Source of the DNA: Bacteroidales bacterium
GTDB taxonomy: Bacteria > Bacteroidota > Bacteroidia > Bacteroidales > WCHB1-69
Direction: 5' to 3'
DNA length: 64,000 nucleotides
NCBI GenBank assembly: GCA_017394765.1
Contig: JAFPXF010000041.1
Coordinates: forward strand, 35,854 to 99,853
Positions 36,341 to 44,962 of this stretch are shown piece after piece (position 1 is the first letter of the stretch; each line of letters begins with the position of its first letter). Below the pieces are notes generated by a model. It did not search any database. It saw only the letters and a program-made list of their open reading frames with translations, and had not been told where the DNA came from. The position numbers and the translations under genes were made by a program.

Positions 36341-38392
36341 CTAAAAGGACCGATTCCTTTTGCCGCTGACATTCTTGACGGCCTGTTCGGCGCGGTGTAT
36401 GAGCGAATGCACGGAGATCTTCTCACCCACGGCACGCTCCATCCACAGGTTGGGCTCCAGGCGCCCTTGACGGTAGATGCGAGTCACCTCATCAGCCATG
36501 TTCTTGCCCTTGAGATAGTTTTCCAACTGGAAGTCGATGATGTGGCCGATGGGGTAGGCGGAAAGGTAGAGCGGGTCGATGATGGCATGGGAGTAGATGG
36601 CTAAGATGGGCTCGTTTTCGCACTTGAAGACAGGAGCGTAGTATTTGTTCCACACCTGCTTGGCGATGTCGATCATGGCTGTTTTGACTTGGTCGGCGGT
36701 GGCGTCGGGATGCTCGTACATCCATTTCCAGATGCCGATGTCCACGAGAGAGACCCCCATGATTTCATAGCAGTTCCAGAAGAGGTCGAGCGTTTTGAGG
36801 TCCTCGGCATTGTCGTCCGTGGCGGTGAGACCGAGCAGCTCGAGGTCCTTGGCCTGGAAGGTGAAGGCCAACGCCTCCGTGACGGCGGTGTTGGGCACAC
36901 CGGAGAGGAAATAGTTGTCCACATCGTGCAGCGAGATGGTTTGCTCCACGTTATGGCCGAACTCATGCACGCCGATGTTGTAGCCTTTGTAGTCCATGCC
37001 GTCCTCGCCGATGCGGGTGCGGAGCACGGCCTTGTCGTCTCTCATCTTGGCCTCTATGGCATGTCCTGCGCCGAGGGAGGCGTCCACGGCCACATGGTCG
37101 CAGATGAAGCGCGCCTTCTCGGCTGTGAATCCCAACTTGGTCAGGATGTTGGGAAGATCCTTCTCGAAGGCTTCCTTGGTGGGATATTTGGCTTTGACAA
37201 TCTGGTCAAGGGAGTCCTGGTTGATGTCACCGCGGTTCTTGAAGCCGTCGTACCAGATGTCGAACGGCTTGAGTTTGCGGCCCAGGCGTTTGGAGATCAG
37301 GTTGGCCACCTGTTCAACTGCCGGGGAGGTTAGGAGTGTGTGGAACAGGGCTTCCGCATCTGCTACGGAAATCTCGTACTCGTTTTCGAACTTGCGTTGG
37401 ATGAAATTGTTGGAACAGTACTCATCGGCGGCCTTCTCGGCATGGAAAAAGTCAAGAAGGTATTGGTAGCGGGATTTGGGCCTGTGGTCGTCGGCGAGGA
37501 TTTGGATGCCGTTGAGCATGATCTGGTTGGTGGAGGGATACCATTTGAAGCTCATGTCCTGCTTCACGACCTCCATGGGCACCTCGTCCTTGATGATGCG
37601 GATCATGGCGTCATAGATGACCTCCTGTTTGTCGGTGCCGCGACTGGGGTCGGCGTAGGCGGCCTTGAGCTCGTCGCGCAACCCCCAGTGAGTGATCAGC
37701 GGCAGGGAACTGTGCCAGAAGAACTCGTTATGATAGCTGCCCACCTGCAGCATGTTGATGTTGAAGTTGTCGATATAGTGGTTTGCGGCGGCGCTCACAT
37801 TGGCGATGCGCTGCTCCACGGAGGCGGGCACGCGCGAGGTGAACACGTCGCCCAGGCGCACGAACCCCCACTCCTGCTCCGACCACCGGCTGCCGTTCTG
37901 CTGCTTCTCCTTCAGCGTGAAATGAGGGAAATTCAGGATCACGATGAAAGCCAGCTTGCTGTCGAACATGTCTTCCTGGAAGTGGGTCATGCCGTTGTAG
38001 GCGCTGAAAAGCTGATCGACCGAAGTGGAAGGGTAGCCCACCAACTGCTCGGGGCGCATCAACTCGATGGATATCCGATGGTTGTGCCCGTAAATCACTT
38101 CGAAATTGTCGCAGATGCGATGGAAAAGGGTGACCTTCTCCTCAATGTTCTTGCAGAAATTCTTTCTGCAAAAATCCTGAAAATCCTGCTGGGAACCGTC
38201 GCTCTCTATCCAGAGGGCAGCGGCTTGCTTTACCCCACGCTCCACTAATTGGTCGGACATGTTGGAAACCGCCCGCACTGACCGGATGGTCTTGTCGATG
38301 GTGGAGGAAAAAATGGTGTTGTTGTCTGCAGAAAGGGAGGATTGTGCGATCATAAAGATGGCAAGGAGAATGAAGGGTAGTTTTTTTCTCAT
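36341..38392 (-). CDS. Secreted zinc metallopeptidase (HEFGH, M3-like gluzincin)
   Basis: 683 aa with signal peptide MRKKLPFILLAIFMIAQSSLSA. The zinc site is HEFGH at about residues 476-480, with a likely third ligand in TEALAF about 25 residues later, the spacing seen in M3-like gluzincins. The rest is helical (GAGHAIEAKM, YEHPDATADQVK). No sorting domain is visible, so it probably stays in the periplasm. It follows the C10 peptidase gene by 24 bases and precedes the putative inhibitor by 65. Confidence 0.8.
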   Translation of the reverse strand: MRKKLPFILLAIFMIAQSSLSADNNTIFSSTIDKTIRSVRAVSNMSDQLVERGVKQAAALWIESDGSQQDFQDFCRKNFCKNIEEKVTLFHRICDNFEVIYGHNHRISIELMRPEQLVGYPSTSVDQLFSAYNGMTHFQEDMFDSKLAFIVILNFPHFTLKEKQQNGSRWSEQEWGFVRLGDVFTSRVPASVEQRIANVSAAANHYIDNFNINMLQVGSYHNEFFWHSSLPLITHWGLRDELKAAYADPSRGTDKQEVIYDAMIRIIKDEVPMEVVKQDMSFKWYPSTNQIMLNGIQILADDHRPKSRYQYLLDFFHAEKAADEYCSNNFIQRKFENEYEISVADAEALFHTLLTSPAVEQVANLISKRLGRKLKPFDIWYDGFKNRGDINQDSLDQIVKAKYPTKEAFEKDLPNILTKLGFTAEKARFICDHVAVDASLGAGHAIEAKMRDDKAVLRTRIGEDGMDYKGYNIGVHEFGHNVEQTISLHDVDNYFLSGVPNTAVTEALAFTFQAKDLELLGLTATDDNAEDLKTLDLFWNCYEIMGVSLVDIGIWKWMYEHPDATADQVKTAMIDIAKQVWNKYYAPVFKCENEPILAIYSHAIIDPLYLSAYPIGHIIDFQLENYLKGKNMADEVTRIYRQGRLEPNLWMERAVGEKISVHSLIHRAEQAVKNVSGKRNRSF

Positions 38393-38416
38393 TTGTTTTA
38401 GGGTATAATAACAGGT

Positions 38417-40477
38417 TTATTGTTTGATGAATTTCGTGGTTGTGGTTTCCGTGGAGGTTCTGGCTTTGACGAAGTAGAGGCCTGCGGTCCAGTCGGCCAC
38501 GGGGATGTCGCATTGTGCATCTTGAATGCTGTGACTCCACACTTTCCGGCCTTGCAGGTCGAAAATCTCCACATCGAGCAGCGGCTCGCCGGCCTGCAGA
38601 TGAAGAGTCGTGGAGGCGGGGTTCGGCCAGAAACGCAGCCCTTGTCCGGCATGTTCCTCCACGCCGATGGTGATTCCGGTGTAGGAGAGGTCGAATCCGC
38701 CGTTGCAAGGTTGGGCATCGCTTTCAAAGACGATGTCCAGTTTGCCATGTTCGAGCACAAAAGTCGTGTCGTTCAGGGTCCCGGTAAATTCCGTCAGCAA
38801 GTTGTTGTCGGAGTGGGGACGTTTGTAGATGCGCAGGAAGTCGCGTCCGGGAGTGAGCTCCAGTGAGTGGAGATCTATCAAGATGGCATTGTATCCCGAG
38901 GGCATAATGCGGTACATGCAATGGGAGAAGGGAGTGTAGTCGTATGCACCGCTGCCGTCGGAGAGGTCGCCGGCAGCCGCAGAGTGAACGGAAACAGGCC
39001 TGCAGTATTGCGGCAGTTCAGTGGTGTAGTTGGCGCGGAACCCCAACGAGTTGGACGGGTTGGAGGTGACAAGGCGCATGCCGATCTCCATGCAGGGGAA
39101 TGCCTCGTGCCAGTGCCCCGTGTCGGCGGTGAGCACATAGAAGGTGTTGACGCAGTCGGGCGCAATCCACAGGGTGTCGCCTTCCGCAAGCGAATAGGTG
39201 ATGTCGAGCGTCAGGGACACCAATGTGTCGATGTCCGGGACGATGTTCCATACATAGTCCATGTCGGGATGACAGTTCTCCACATCGCCACTGCCGTCTG
39301 TGAACGAACCGGACAGTGAGGTGAGTGTTTTGCTGCCTGTGAGGGGCTGCGGGGTGGGGTAGGTGTATTGCGTCGTGTCGGGGTAGGCGTTCACAATCAA
39401 CTCCTGCGCCAAGTTGAAATGAGTGCTGGAGACGTTGAGCTGGTCTGTATAGAAATAGTTGTCGGCATAGCCGTCCCAGCCGAAGTTGAAGTGGTAGTAG
39501 TAAGCGCTGTCCAAAATCTTGTAGCCATCGACGATGAAACCGTGTCCGTTGTTTGTCTCGGGGTTGCTCCAACCTGCGTAGTACATGGGGATGCGACGCT
39601 CCAAATGGGAGACGATGACGCTGTCCCAATCCAAGTCGGTGGAGTCTCGGAAAAGGTACTCGGTTTGAGGGCTGTACTTGAAGAATGTGCGCAGCACGCG
39701 GGCGGCGCTGTGGTTGTACATGCCGGAGCCGTCGGGGCCGTACACCATGTCCACGCCCACGCCGCAGTGATGCATCAACTTGCAGATCTCGGGATTGATA
39801 GCGGTGGGCTCGTCACACATGGCTTCATAGTTGTAGGTGGTGGCGCCATAGTCGGCAGACTGCACGCCGTAGTTCGCGTCCGTGTAGGAATAGGAGCCGG
39901 TGCCCGTTTCCGGAAAACGGAAATAGTAGATGAGCTGTGCCATGGCTGTGGCCACGCATCCGGTGACCACATGGTCGTTTTCACCCGAAAAATCGACGGG
40001 ACAATAATAATTATAGAAGGTGCCCTGTCCCCAATGGGAGTGTACCAAGGGTTCTATGCCTTCAACCACATCGCGCAGCGGTTGTTCCCCGCGCGACAGC
40101 CGTGCCCACGCCTCATGCACGGGTTGTGCGCTTGCAGGCTGCGTCTTGAGTTCGGCCAGTTGCCGCCGATAGTGGTCCATCCACATCTTGGCGGGCGGAA
40201 CCATCTCGGAAACCGTGTACGGGCGCTGGTCGGAGAAGGAAAGGACAGGTGGCACACGCCGGTCGCCGGCCACGACCACATAACCGTTGTCGGCATTGAA
40301 GATATAATAGAGGGTGTCCGCATCCGCCACCGCCACGTCGGCGCACTGAACGAGTGACTTGCCTTGCGTGTGGAAGAACTGGCTGGCTACACGGGCGGCT
40401 TCTGAAAAAGTGACGTTTTGCGCAAAAACACTCCCAAACAGGAGAAATAGAATCGTGAAAATGGCGGTTTTTCTCAT
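38417..40477 (-). CDS. C10 family (streptopain-like) cysteine peptidase with T9SS sorting domain
   Basis: 686 aa from MRKTAIFTILFLLFGSVFAQ. Order: signal peptide; a Spi/prodomain (about 23-110, YYIFNADNGYVVVAGDRR); the papain-fold catalytic domain with Cys174 (VTGCVATAMAQ) and His312 (NNGHGFIVDGY); then beta-sandwich, CUB-like segments (SGSFTDGSGDVENC, GDLSDGSGAYDY); and a type A T9SS domain (LRFWPNPASTTLHL ... KFIKQ). It is a secreted, surface-released protease made as a zymogen. The upstream extension to 40561 is not plausible. A -7 box lies at 40502-40509. Confidence 0.94.
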   Translation of the reverse strand: MRKTAIFTILFLLFGSVFAQNVTFSEAARVASQFFHTQGKSLVQCADVAVADADTLYYIFNADNGYVVVAGDRRVPPVLSFSDQRPYTVSEMVPPAKMWMDHYRRQLAELKTQPASAQPVHEAWARLSRGEQPLRDVVEGIEPLVHSHWGQGTFYNYYCPVDFSGENDHVVTGCVATAMAQLIYYFRFPETGTGSYSYTDANYGVQSADYGATTYNYEAMCDEPTAINPEICKLMHHCGVGVDMVYGPDGSGMYNHSAARVLRTFFKYSPQTEYLFRDSTDLDWDSVIVSHLERRIPMYYAGWSNPETNNGHGFIVDGYKILDSAYYYHFNFGWDGYADNYFYTDQLNVSSTHFNLAQELIVNAYPDTTQYTYPTPQPLTGSKTLTSLSGSFTDGSGDVENCHPDMDYVWNIVPDIDTLVSLTLDITYSLAEGDTLWIAPDCVNTFYVLTADTGHWHEAFPCMEIGMRLVTSNPSNSLGFRANYTTELPQYCRPVSVHSAAAGDLSDGSGAYDYTPFSHCMYRIMPSGYNAILIDLHSLELTPGRDFLRIYKRPHSDNNLLTEFTGTLNDTTFVLEHGKLDIVFESDAQPCNGGFDLSYTGITIGVEEHAGQGLRFWPNPASTTLHLQAGEPLLDVEIFDLQGRKVWSHSIQDAQCDIPVADWTAGLYFVKARTSTETTTTKFIKQ

Positions 40478-40501
40478 AAAATCAGTTTTGAAAAATGGCT
40501 G

Positions 40502-40509
40502 CAAAGATA
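40502..40509 (-). promoter_or_regulatory. -7 box (TATCTTTG) of the protease group
   Basis: Minus-strand TATCTTTG, 24 bases upstream of the C10 peptidase start; likely drives 40477-35901. Confidence 0.6.
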
Positions 40510-40569
40510 GCAAATATCCGACAGTTACAAAAAAAAACTTATGAACATACAAACATTCCAAAAAAAGTG

Positions 40570-40577
40570 TATCTTTG
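40570..40577 (+). promoter_or_regulatory. -7 box (TATCTTTG) of tRNA-Pro
   Basis: TATCTTTG ends 14 bases before the tRNA, the same spacing as for tRNA-Ala. Confidence 0.6.
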
Positions 40578-40591
40578 CGGCCTCGAACAAT

Positions 40592-40666
40592 CGGGGTGTG
40601 GCGCAGTTGGCTTAGCGCACTTGCATGGGGTGCAAGGGGTCGTCCGTTCGAGTCGGATCACCCCGA
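40592..40666 (+). tRNA. tRNA-Pro (anticodon GGG)
   Basis: 75 nt. Acceptor CGGGGTG/CACCCCG with C1:G72 as usual for bacterial tRNA-Pro, discriminator A. The anticodon arm CTTGC-ATGGGGT-GCAAG gives GGG; the T-loop is TTCGAGT. CCA is not encoded. A terminator follows. Confidence 0.94.
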
Positions 40667-40686
40667 CTTTCAATCGAGAAAAAAAA

Positions 40687-40709
40687 GACACCAATCGGTG
40701 TCTTTTTTT
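40687..40709 (+). terminator. Intrinsic terminator after tRNA-Pro
   Basis: GACACC-AATC-GGTGTC stem (extended by A-T pairs) followed by a seven-T run. The preceding A-run makes it usable also by the converging minus-strand lipoprotein genes. Confidence 0.85.
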
Positions 40710-40717
40710 GTTGTTGT

Positions 40718-41116
40718 TCAGAATCGTTTTCGATGTGTTTTTTGCAGTATGACGGTCTTCGAGTACGTTGGCACTTCCTTATATTGCAGATGAAGGTTTG
40801 TACTGTCAATGGCGAACCTGCTGCCAAATTTTCGCTTCAAAACTGTTGTAATCTCCCGTTCACTTTCACAATAAGGATAGTGTGACAAGATAAGGCAGTA
40901 CTCATTTTTTTCCAAGGTTTTGTATTTCAGGTTGTTGTAGTATTCATGGTTGCAGGAGTAACAACCTTGTGGAACAAACACATATACAATATCATAGGGG
41001 GATTCATTGGAAAAAGTGAAAAAATTGTCATAATATTGACGTTTTTTTGTGTCGGAGGACTGACACCCAACAATGAACAGTGGAGATATTAATAATAAAA
41101 AAAATAATCTGGTCAT
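40718..41116 (-). CDS. Small lipoprotein with CXXC motif, thioredoxin-like candidate
   Basis: 132 aa with lipobox FIVGC (Cys18). After a strand IVYVFVPQG comes CYSC (Cys52/Cys55) and a helix (NHEYYNNLKY), and near the end VPTYSKTVIL, which could be the cis-proline strand of a shortened thioredoxin fold. Many Bacteroidota lipoproteins of this kind sit beside beta-propeller lipoproteins. The start overlaps the stop of the upstream gene by four bases (ATGA), so translation is coupled. Base composition is clearly AT-rich against neighbouring blocks. Redox function is inference. Confidence 0.65.
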   Translation of the reverse strand: MTRLFFLLLISPLFIVGCQSSDTKKRQYYDNFFTFSNESPYDIVYVFVPQGCYSCNHEYYNNLKYKTLEKNEYCLILSHYPYCESEREITTVLKRKFGSRFAIDSTNLHLQYKEVPTYSKTVILQKTHRKRF

Positions 41117-42204
41117 AATCCTTTAATCTTAAATAGTCCGAATTTGCTTGCACCGGAATAGTCGTCGTTTTTCTTCAACAACAGACCTTCCGGTGTTACT
41201 AAAGCGTTTATGGGATTGTAGGGGGTGTTACTGTACAGTTGCTCTCCTAAAACGTTGAATGTAGTGTCTAATATCATTATGGAAAAAGAAAATAAATTGT
41301 TTGTTTTTGCTTTTTTGTCTGGCATTTTGACAAACCGATAATAGATGTTTCGATAGGAATCGAATGCAATTCCCACGTATGCAGCGAGTTTGTCACGTTC
41401 TGCAAGTATGTTTTCGTTTTCCAACGCGGTTATTTCTATACCTTTCGGGAGTTCTTTTAGGTATTTGCTTTTACATTCCTTGCTGATCAAGTTTCCGTCT
41501 GTTTTGTATATGTACAGATGATGGTCTGCCAAATGGGAAACAACAATCTCTTGTTTGTCGTTCATTGTGTAAGTGGTAGTCATATTAAAAGGAAACATAC
41601 TTTTCCCCTCATCATAGTAGCTATCAGGAAATCGGCCTACAGAATTGTCTACTATGGTGGAATCAGGTGTGATAACGAAGTGTATTATAGGCATTTGTTC
41701 TTTTTTATTACCATAAGGAAAAACGACATTAGCGATGTAGTAGTGAGGAGTTTTGGCAATGAGTGGCGTAGCGGGGCCGCAAGTGAATTCTACAGTAGGC
41801 CCTAGGTCGTTACCAGATTGTCTAAGTCTGGTGAGTTCGGCTATCGTCAAGTTGACAAGAGTGTCCAATGTCCCTGTTATATTGTTGTGTCTGAGAATTT
41901 GCGTCGAGTGGTAAGGACAAAAAATGACAGACGAATCTGATTCGTAATGATAACCCTGAACGTAAGTTGTTATTGGCAATTCAATTTTACGGATATTTTC
42001 TCCACCATTTATGTCGTAAACATAAATGGTCTTGGAATGATATGGATTGGCGATGAAAATGTTGTTGTCGCATTGACAGCAAAAATAATCGTTTACACCA
42101 TTCTCACGGGTATATGATACCTCTTTGTCTAAAACTAAATACACTTTTGGCTGGTCGGAACATCCAGCCAAAAGTATATTTAGAAAAATGAGTAACTTTT
42201 TCAT
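41113..42204 (-). CDS. Beta-propeller-like lipoprotein (DUF4221-type candidate)
   Basis: 363 aa from MKKLLIFLNILLAGCSD, with lipobox LLAGC; the alternative start at 42222 overlaps the upstream stop. Repeated strand blocks such as NNIFIANPYHSKTIYVYDI, SDSSVIFCPYHSTQILRH, KQEIVVSHLADHHLYIYK and LDTTFNVLGEQLY suggest a six-bladed propeller. They resemble DUF4221/BF3164-type lipoproteins, which typically bind or sense an unknown partner. It is the middle gene of an AT-rich trio, 11 bases after the upstream gene. Family assignment is tentative. Confidence 0.65.
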   Translation of the reverse strand: MKKLLIFLNILLAGCSDQPKVYLVLDKEVSYTRENGVNDYFCCQCDNNIFIANPYHSKTIYVYDINGGENIRKIELPITTYVQGYHYESDSSVIFCPYHSTQILRHNNITGTLDTLVNLTIAELTRLRQSGNDLGPTVEFTCGPATPLIAKTPHYYIANVVFPYGNKKEQMPIIHFVITPDSTIVDNSVGRFPDSYYDEGKSMFPFNMTTTYTMNDKQEIVVSHLADHHLYIYKTDGNLISKECKSKYLKELPKGIEITALENENILAERDKLAAYVGIAFDSYRNIYYRFVKMPDKKAKTNNLFSFSIMILDTTFNVLGEQLYSNTPYNPINALVTPEGLLLKKNDDYSGASKFGLFKIKGL

Positions 42205-42215
42205 TACAGTTGTGT

Positions 42216-42809
42216 TTACCATTCGTATTCTGGAATGTCATCATACTCTGTAGCACCTTGATTGACAACATAGACACCTTCAGGGAATTGTTTTATTATT
42301 AATAATCCTTCCGAAAAATCATTCAATAGTTCTGAAGGAATATTCTCGCAATTATTGGCAAAATTTGCAAAAAAAACGTATTGTGATTGCCAATTAGAGT
42401 CAAGCACAGAAACGAGTGGAATGGAATAATGTGAGTTAACATAATCAACAGTTGCATCGCTGAGTTCATATTCCATTCCTAAAGTTTCAGATTCCTCCTC
42501 ATCATCAGTATTTGGGGCCATTGAGGTGATGACAACTTCAGGTAAACAATTGCCGGAGAAACCGTAACAATCAGGGCCAAGAAGCCACGCCATTAAACCG
42601 GTTTCTCTGTATTCCCTCATATAATATCCTACATGAATGTATCCATAACCAGCTTCCCAAACGTAAACGTGCCCCTTTGAAAAGAGAAAACTCGGCTCTT
42701 CTTTTGTGTTGATAGTATTTGTTCCAGTAGGTTTTATGTTTTCTTTTTCACATCCAGTAAAGAAAAATACTGTGACAAAAACGGTTAGTATAAAAAATAT
42801 TTTTTTCAT
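42216..42809 (-). CDS. Lipoprotein of unknown function
   Basis: 197 aa with lipobox FTGCEKEN. A tyrosine/glycine-rich segment (YVWEAGYGYIHVGYYMREY) and a motif CLPEVVITSMAP are followed by an acidic stretch (DDEEESET). No domain is recognised. It is the first gene of the AT-rich lipoprotein trio ending at 40718, and the trio has the same orientation and tight spacing. The motif around LPEVVIT resembles processing or plug-like motifs in Bacteroidota exported peptides, but I would not assign function from it. Confidence 0.65.
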   Translation of the reverse strand: MKKIFFILTVFVTVFFFTGCEKENIKPTGTNTINTKEEPSFLFSKGHVYVWEAGYGYIHVGYYMREYRETGLMAWLLGPDCYGFSGNCLPEVVITSMAPNTDDEEESETLGMEYELSDATVDYVNSHYSIPLVSVLDSNWQSQYVFFANFANNCENIPSELLNDFSEGLLIIKQFPEGVYVVNQGATEYDDIPEYEW

Positions 42810-42966
42810 TGTATTCTCTAATTTTGAATTTGATTAATATATGAAACTATATACTCCTTTGTAAAGTGTGCCATAGAGGATTGTCTATGATTGAAATCAT
42901 CGTTCAATGCCATAAAAGATTTTAAGGATTAATCTCTTGAATGTCTTTTATTTAATCCTTTATTTC

Positions 42967-43008
42967 AAAAAACTCCCTGCCAAAGGCGCACAATGGTTTG
43001 GCAGGGAG
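42967..43008 (-). terminator. Strong intrinsic terminator (12-bp perfect stem)
   Basis: A 12-bp perfect stem with a 12-base loop, followed on the minus strand by TTTTTT. It is not directly behind any recognised gene: the nearest upstream gene (43386) ends 378 bases away. Confidence 0.75.
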
Positions 43009-43107
43009 CAAAAATATGACAATTAGAAGCCCCCCCCCCTGTTGTGAGGAGTCGGATTATAAGTGGTAAAAAAAAGGTTCTGTCGAGCATGCCAGATTGC
43101 TTTTTTA
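42967..43107 (-). ncRNA. Candidate small transcript (promoter-like box to terminator)
   Basis: A minus-strand TATTTTTG box at 43114-43121 is followed ~110 bases later by a perfect 12-bp hairpin (CTCCCTGCCAAA 42973-42984 with TTTGGCAGGGAG 42997-43008) and six T on the minus strand. The enclosed ~140 nt contains a run of ten G (plus-strand C at 43030-43039). A 41-codon frame starting MLDRTFFLPLIIR crosses it but does not look like a real protein. Either an sRNA or a decayed small gene; a second TATTTTTG at 43009-43016 sits right before the hairpin. Apart from this unit I see nothing in 42810-43385. Confidence 0.4.
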
Positions 43108-43113
43108 CGTTTG

Positions 43114-43121
43114 CAAAAATA
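43114..43121 (-). promoter_or_regulatory. -7 box (TATTTTTG) of the candidate small transcript
   Basis: Minus-strand TATTTTTG followed by GCAAAC. The region is AT-rich, so a chance match is possible. Confidence 0.35.
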
Positions 43122-43385
43122 AAAAAAATAATTAAAAGTTCTGAAGATATTTTTTTCGGGTCTCGCATGTTTTTGCCATCCTATTTGTGAATAATTTTCG
43201 TTTCAAATCAAGCGTAAAACTTGAAATTAGAACTTTTTTCTATTGAGCAGTTGATCATAGACCACCGGTAAGAACCTGCCACTATGTTCAAGAGAGATTC
43301 TAATTTAGGTTTCAGGTCTCAGGTTCCACAGTCTGAAACATGAAACCCATAACAAACTGATTGAGAAGAACATGCGAAACTTGAG

Positions 43386-44837
43386 TTACTGATATTTCAG
43401 CTTGTTGAGGAAAAAGACCGCATTGCGGTTCCGGGTGCTTCCGGTGTTGCGGAAGCGATAGCCCGACAACAGGTAATAGTTCTTGTACCACGGATACAGT
43501 GCCGTTGTATAAACCATGGGGGTGTTGCGGTTTTCCTGCGGGAAAATCTCAACAGCACGGATGGGGTCGATGACGTTGAGCTCGTCGTCGGTCAGCATGG
43601 TGACCAGCGATTGGTTGAGTATGTGGTAGAACAGAATCTGTCCGGGCGAGAAGGCGACGCGCAGGTGGGTGGTCAGGTTGGTGACCAGCATGTTGTCGAA
43701 AGGAAAGTCGTAAGTGCCTGCCAAATGTCCGTCGGCGTCGAAGAGGCGGACATCGGCGCTGATGAAGCGGTACCCCATGAAGATAGGCTCCGTGGTGGGC
43801 ACGCCATAGCTGTAGGTGGTGGAGTAGCGGTACTCGGGATAGAACGACTCTGTGACCAGCGCCACATGCGTGCTGTCCCTGAAAAGCCGTCCGGGCAGGT
43901 AGAGCACCTCGACTTTGCCGGCAGCCGACGGCTCGTAAGGATGCAATTCCGGCTCGGTGAAAGTGCCGTCCTTGTATAGAAGCGCATAGACTCCGGTGGC
44001 GGTGTTGTAAGGCGAGCTCTTCCGTATCTGGTAGGTGCCTGCGATGAAGAGACGCTTATCGTCAAACAGGGTGATGCGTGCGTTTTGGAAACGGTAGATC
44101 CCCGTGTCGGGCAGGTCGATGATGCGCTGTATCTCTCCCGACATGTCGCTCTCGCACAGCCAGATGACATTGTCCTTGCTGTTCGAGGCAAGGTTGGCAC
44201 ATACGAAAATGCGCTGATGGACGGTGTCGGCAATGAAGTCGTCGATGGAGTAGTCGGGCGCATCTTTCAAGAATAATCCGTGTACAACCGATTGATGGCG
44301 GGGTAAATAGAAAAGGTTGCTGCTTTCCCGGCCAGTGGGACTTGTGAAGAGCAGCGTGTTGCTGCAACAGGTGAACCGTGTGATGTCATTGACGGGCAAG
44401 TTGCGGATGTGCAGCGTGTCAATTAGGCTGCTGCCGGGCCTGACATGTAGCAGAACACCCGATGGGGTCTTTTTTTTCTTGATTTTCTCTTGGTAAAGCA
44501 CAAACAGGTCGCCGGCATGGTAGGTGGAGGCTACATATATATAATTGACCGGCAGACGTAGGGTGTGCTGCTCTAAGGGCATCAGGTTGACGTCATAATG
44601 GTCGATGTGCGCCACGGGCGTGTCGATGTCGAAGGTGGGATAAATCAGACACAGTCCCAACGTGTCGCAGATCGCGCACTGCAGTTCTGATGAGTATTTG
44701 TCGGCGGGAAGTTCCAGACGGATGGGCCTGTCGCCCTGGGCGCGCAAGCCTTGCAGGGCGAGACAGAGCAAAAGGCCGACAAGGGCGGTCCGAAGGCGGA
44801 TGCCCTTTTTCAGACGGGTGGGCGGCAGTGCGGTCAT
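43386..44837 (-). CDS. Secreted beta-propeller-like protein of unknown function
   Basis: 483 aa if started at MTALPPTRLKKGIRLRTALV, which gives a proper signal peptide (GLLLCLALQGLRAQG); the frame extends to 44891. The mature part has repeated strand blocks (NYIYVASTYHAGDLFVLYQE, NTLLFTSPTG, KRLFIAGTYQIRK, STHVALVTESFYPEYRYSTT) that suggest a propeller. Cysteines are few. There is no sorting domain and no recognised family. It lies downstream of the orphan CoA-transferase subunit, where subunit B would be expected. Confidence 0.65.
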   Translation of the reverse strand: MTALPPTRLKKGIRLRTALVGLLLCLALQGLRAQGDRPIRLELPADKYSSELQCAICDTLGLCLIYPTFDIDTPVAHIDHYDVNLMPLEQHTLRLPVNYIYVASTYHAGDLFVLYQEKIKKKKTPSGVLLHVRPGSSLIDTLHIRNLPVNDITRFTCCSNTLLFTSPTGRESSNLFYLPRHQSVVHGLFLKDAPDYSIDDFIADTVHQRIFVCANLASNSKDNVIWLCESDMSGEIQRIIDLPDTGIYRFQNARITLFDDKRLFIAGTYQIRKSSPYNTATGVYALLYKDGTFTEPELHPYEPSAAGKVEVLYLPGRLFRDSTHVALVTESFYPEYRYSTTYSYGVPTTEPIFMGYRFISADVRLFDADGHLAGTYDFPFDNMLVTNLTTHLRVAFSPGQILFYHILNQSLVTMLTDDELNVIDPIRAVEIFPQENRNTPMVYTTALYPWYKNYYLLSGYRFRNTGSTRNRNAVFFLNKLKYQ

Positions 44838-44962
44838 GTCAGTATCTGTTGGGTTATGGACAGTGGCGTTGACGTTGGGGCTCAGAAACACAGAGACATC
44901 GTCTGTGTGTGCTTTCGCGCCGCAGACGATGCCTGTGTGTTTTTGAACAGTTTGTCCATCAT

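Noticed and set aside
42965..43168. 67-codon minus-strand frame over the poly-G tract
   Set aside because: No recognisable family, frame passes through a G-homopolymer and the terminator stem; treated as part of the candidate small transcript.
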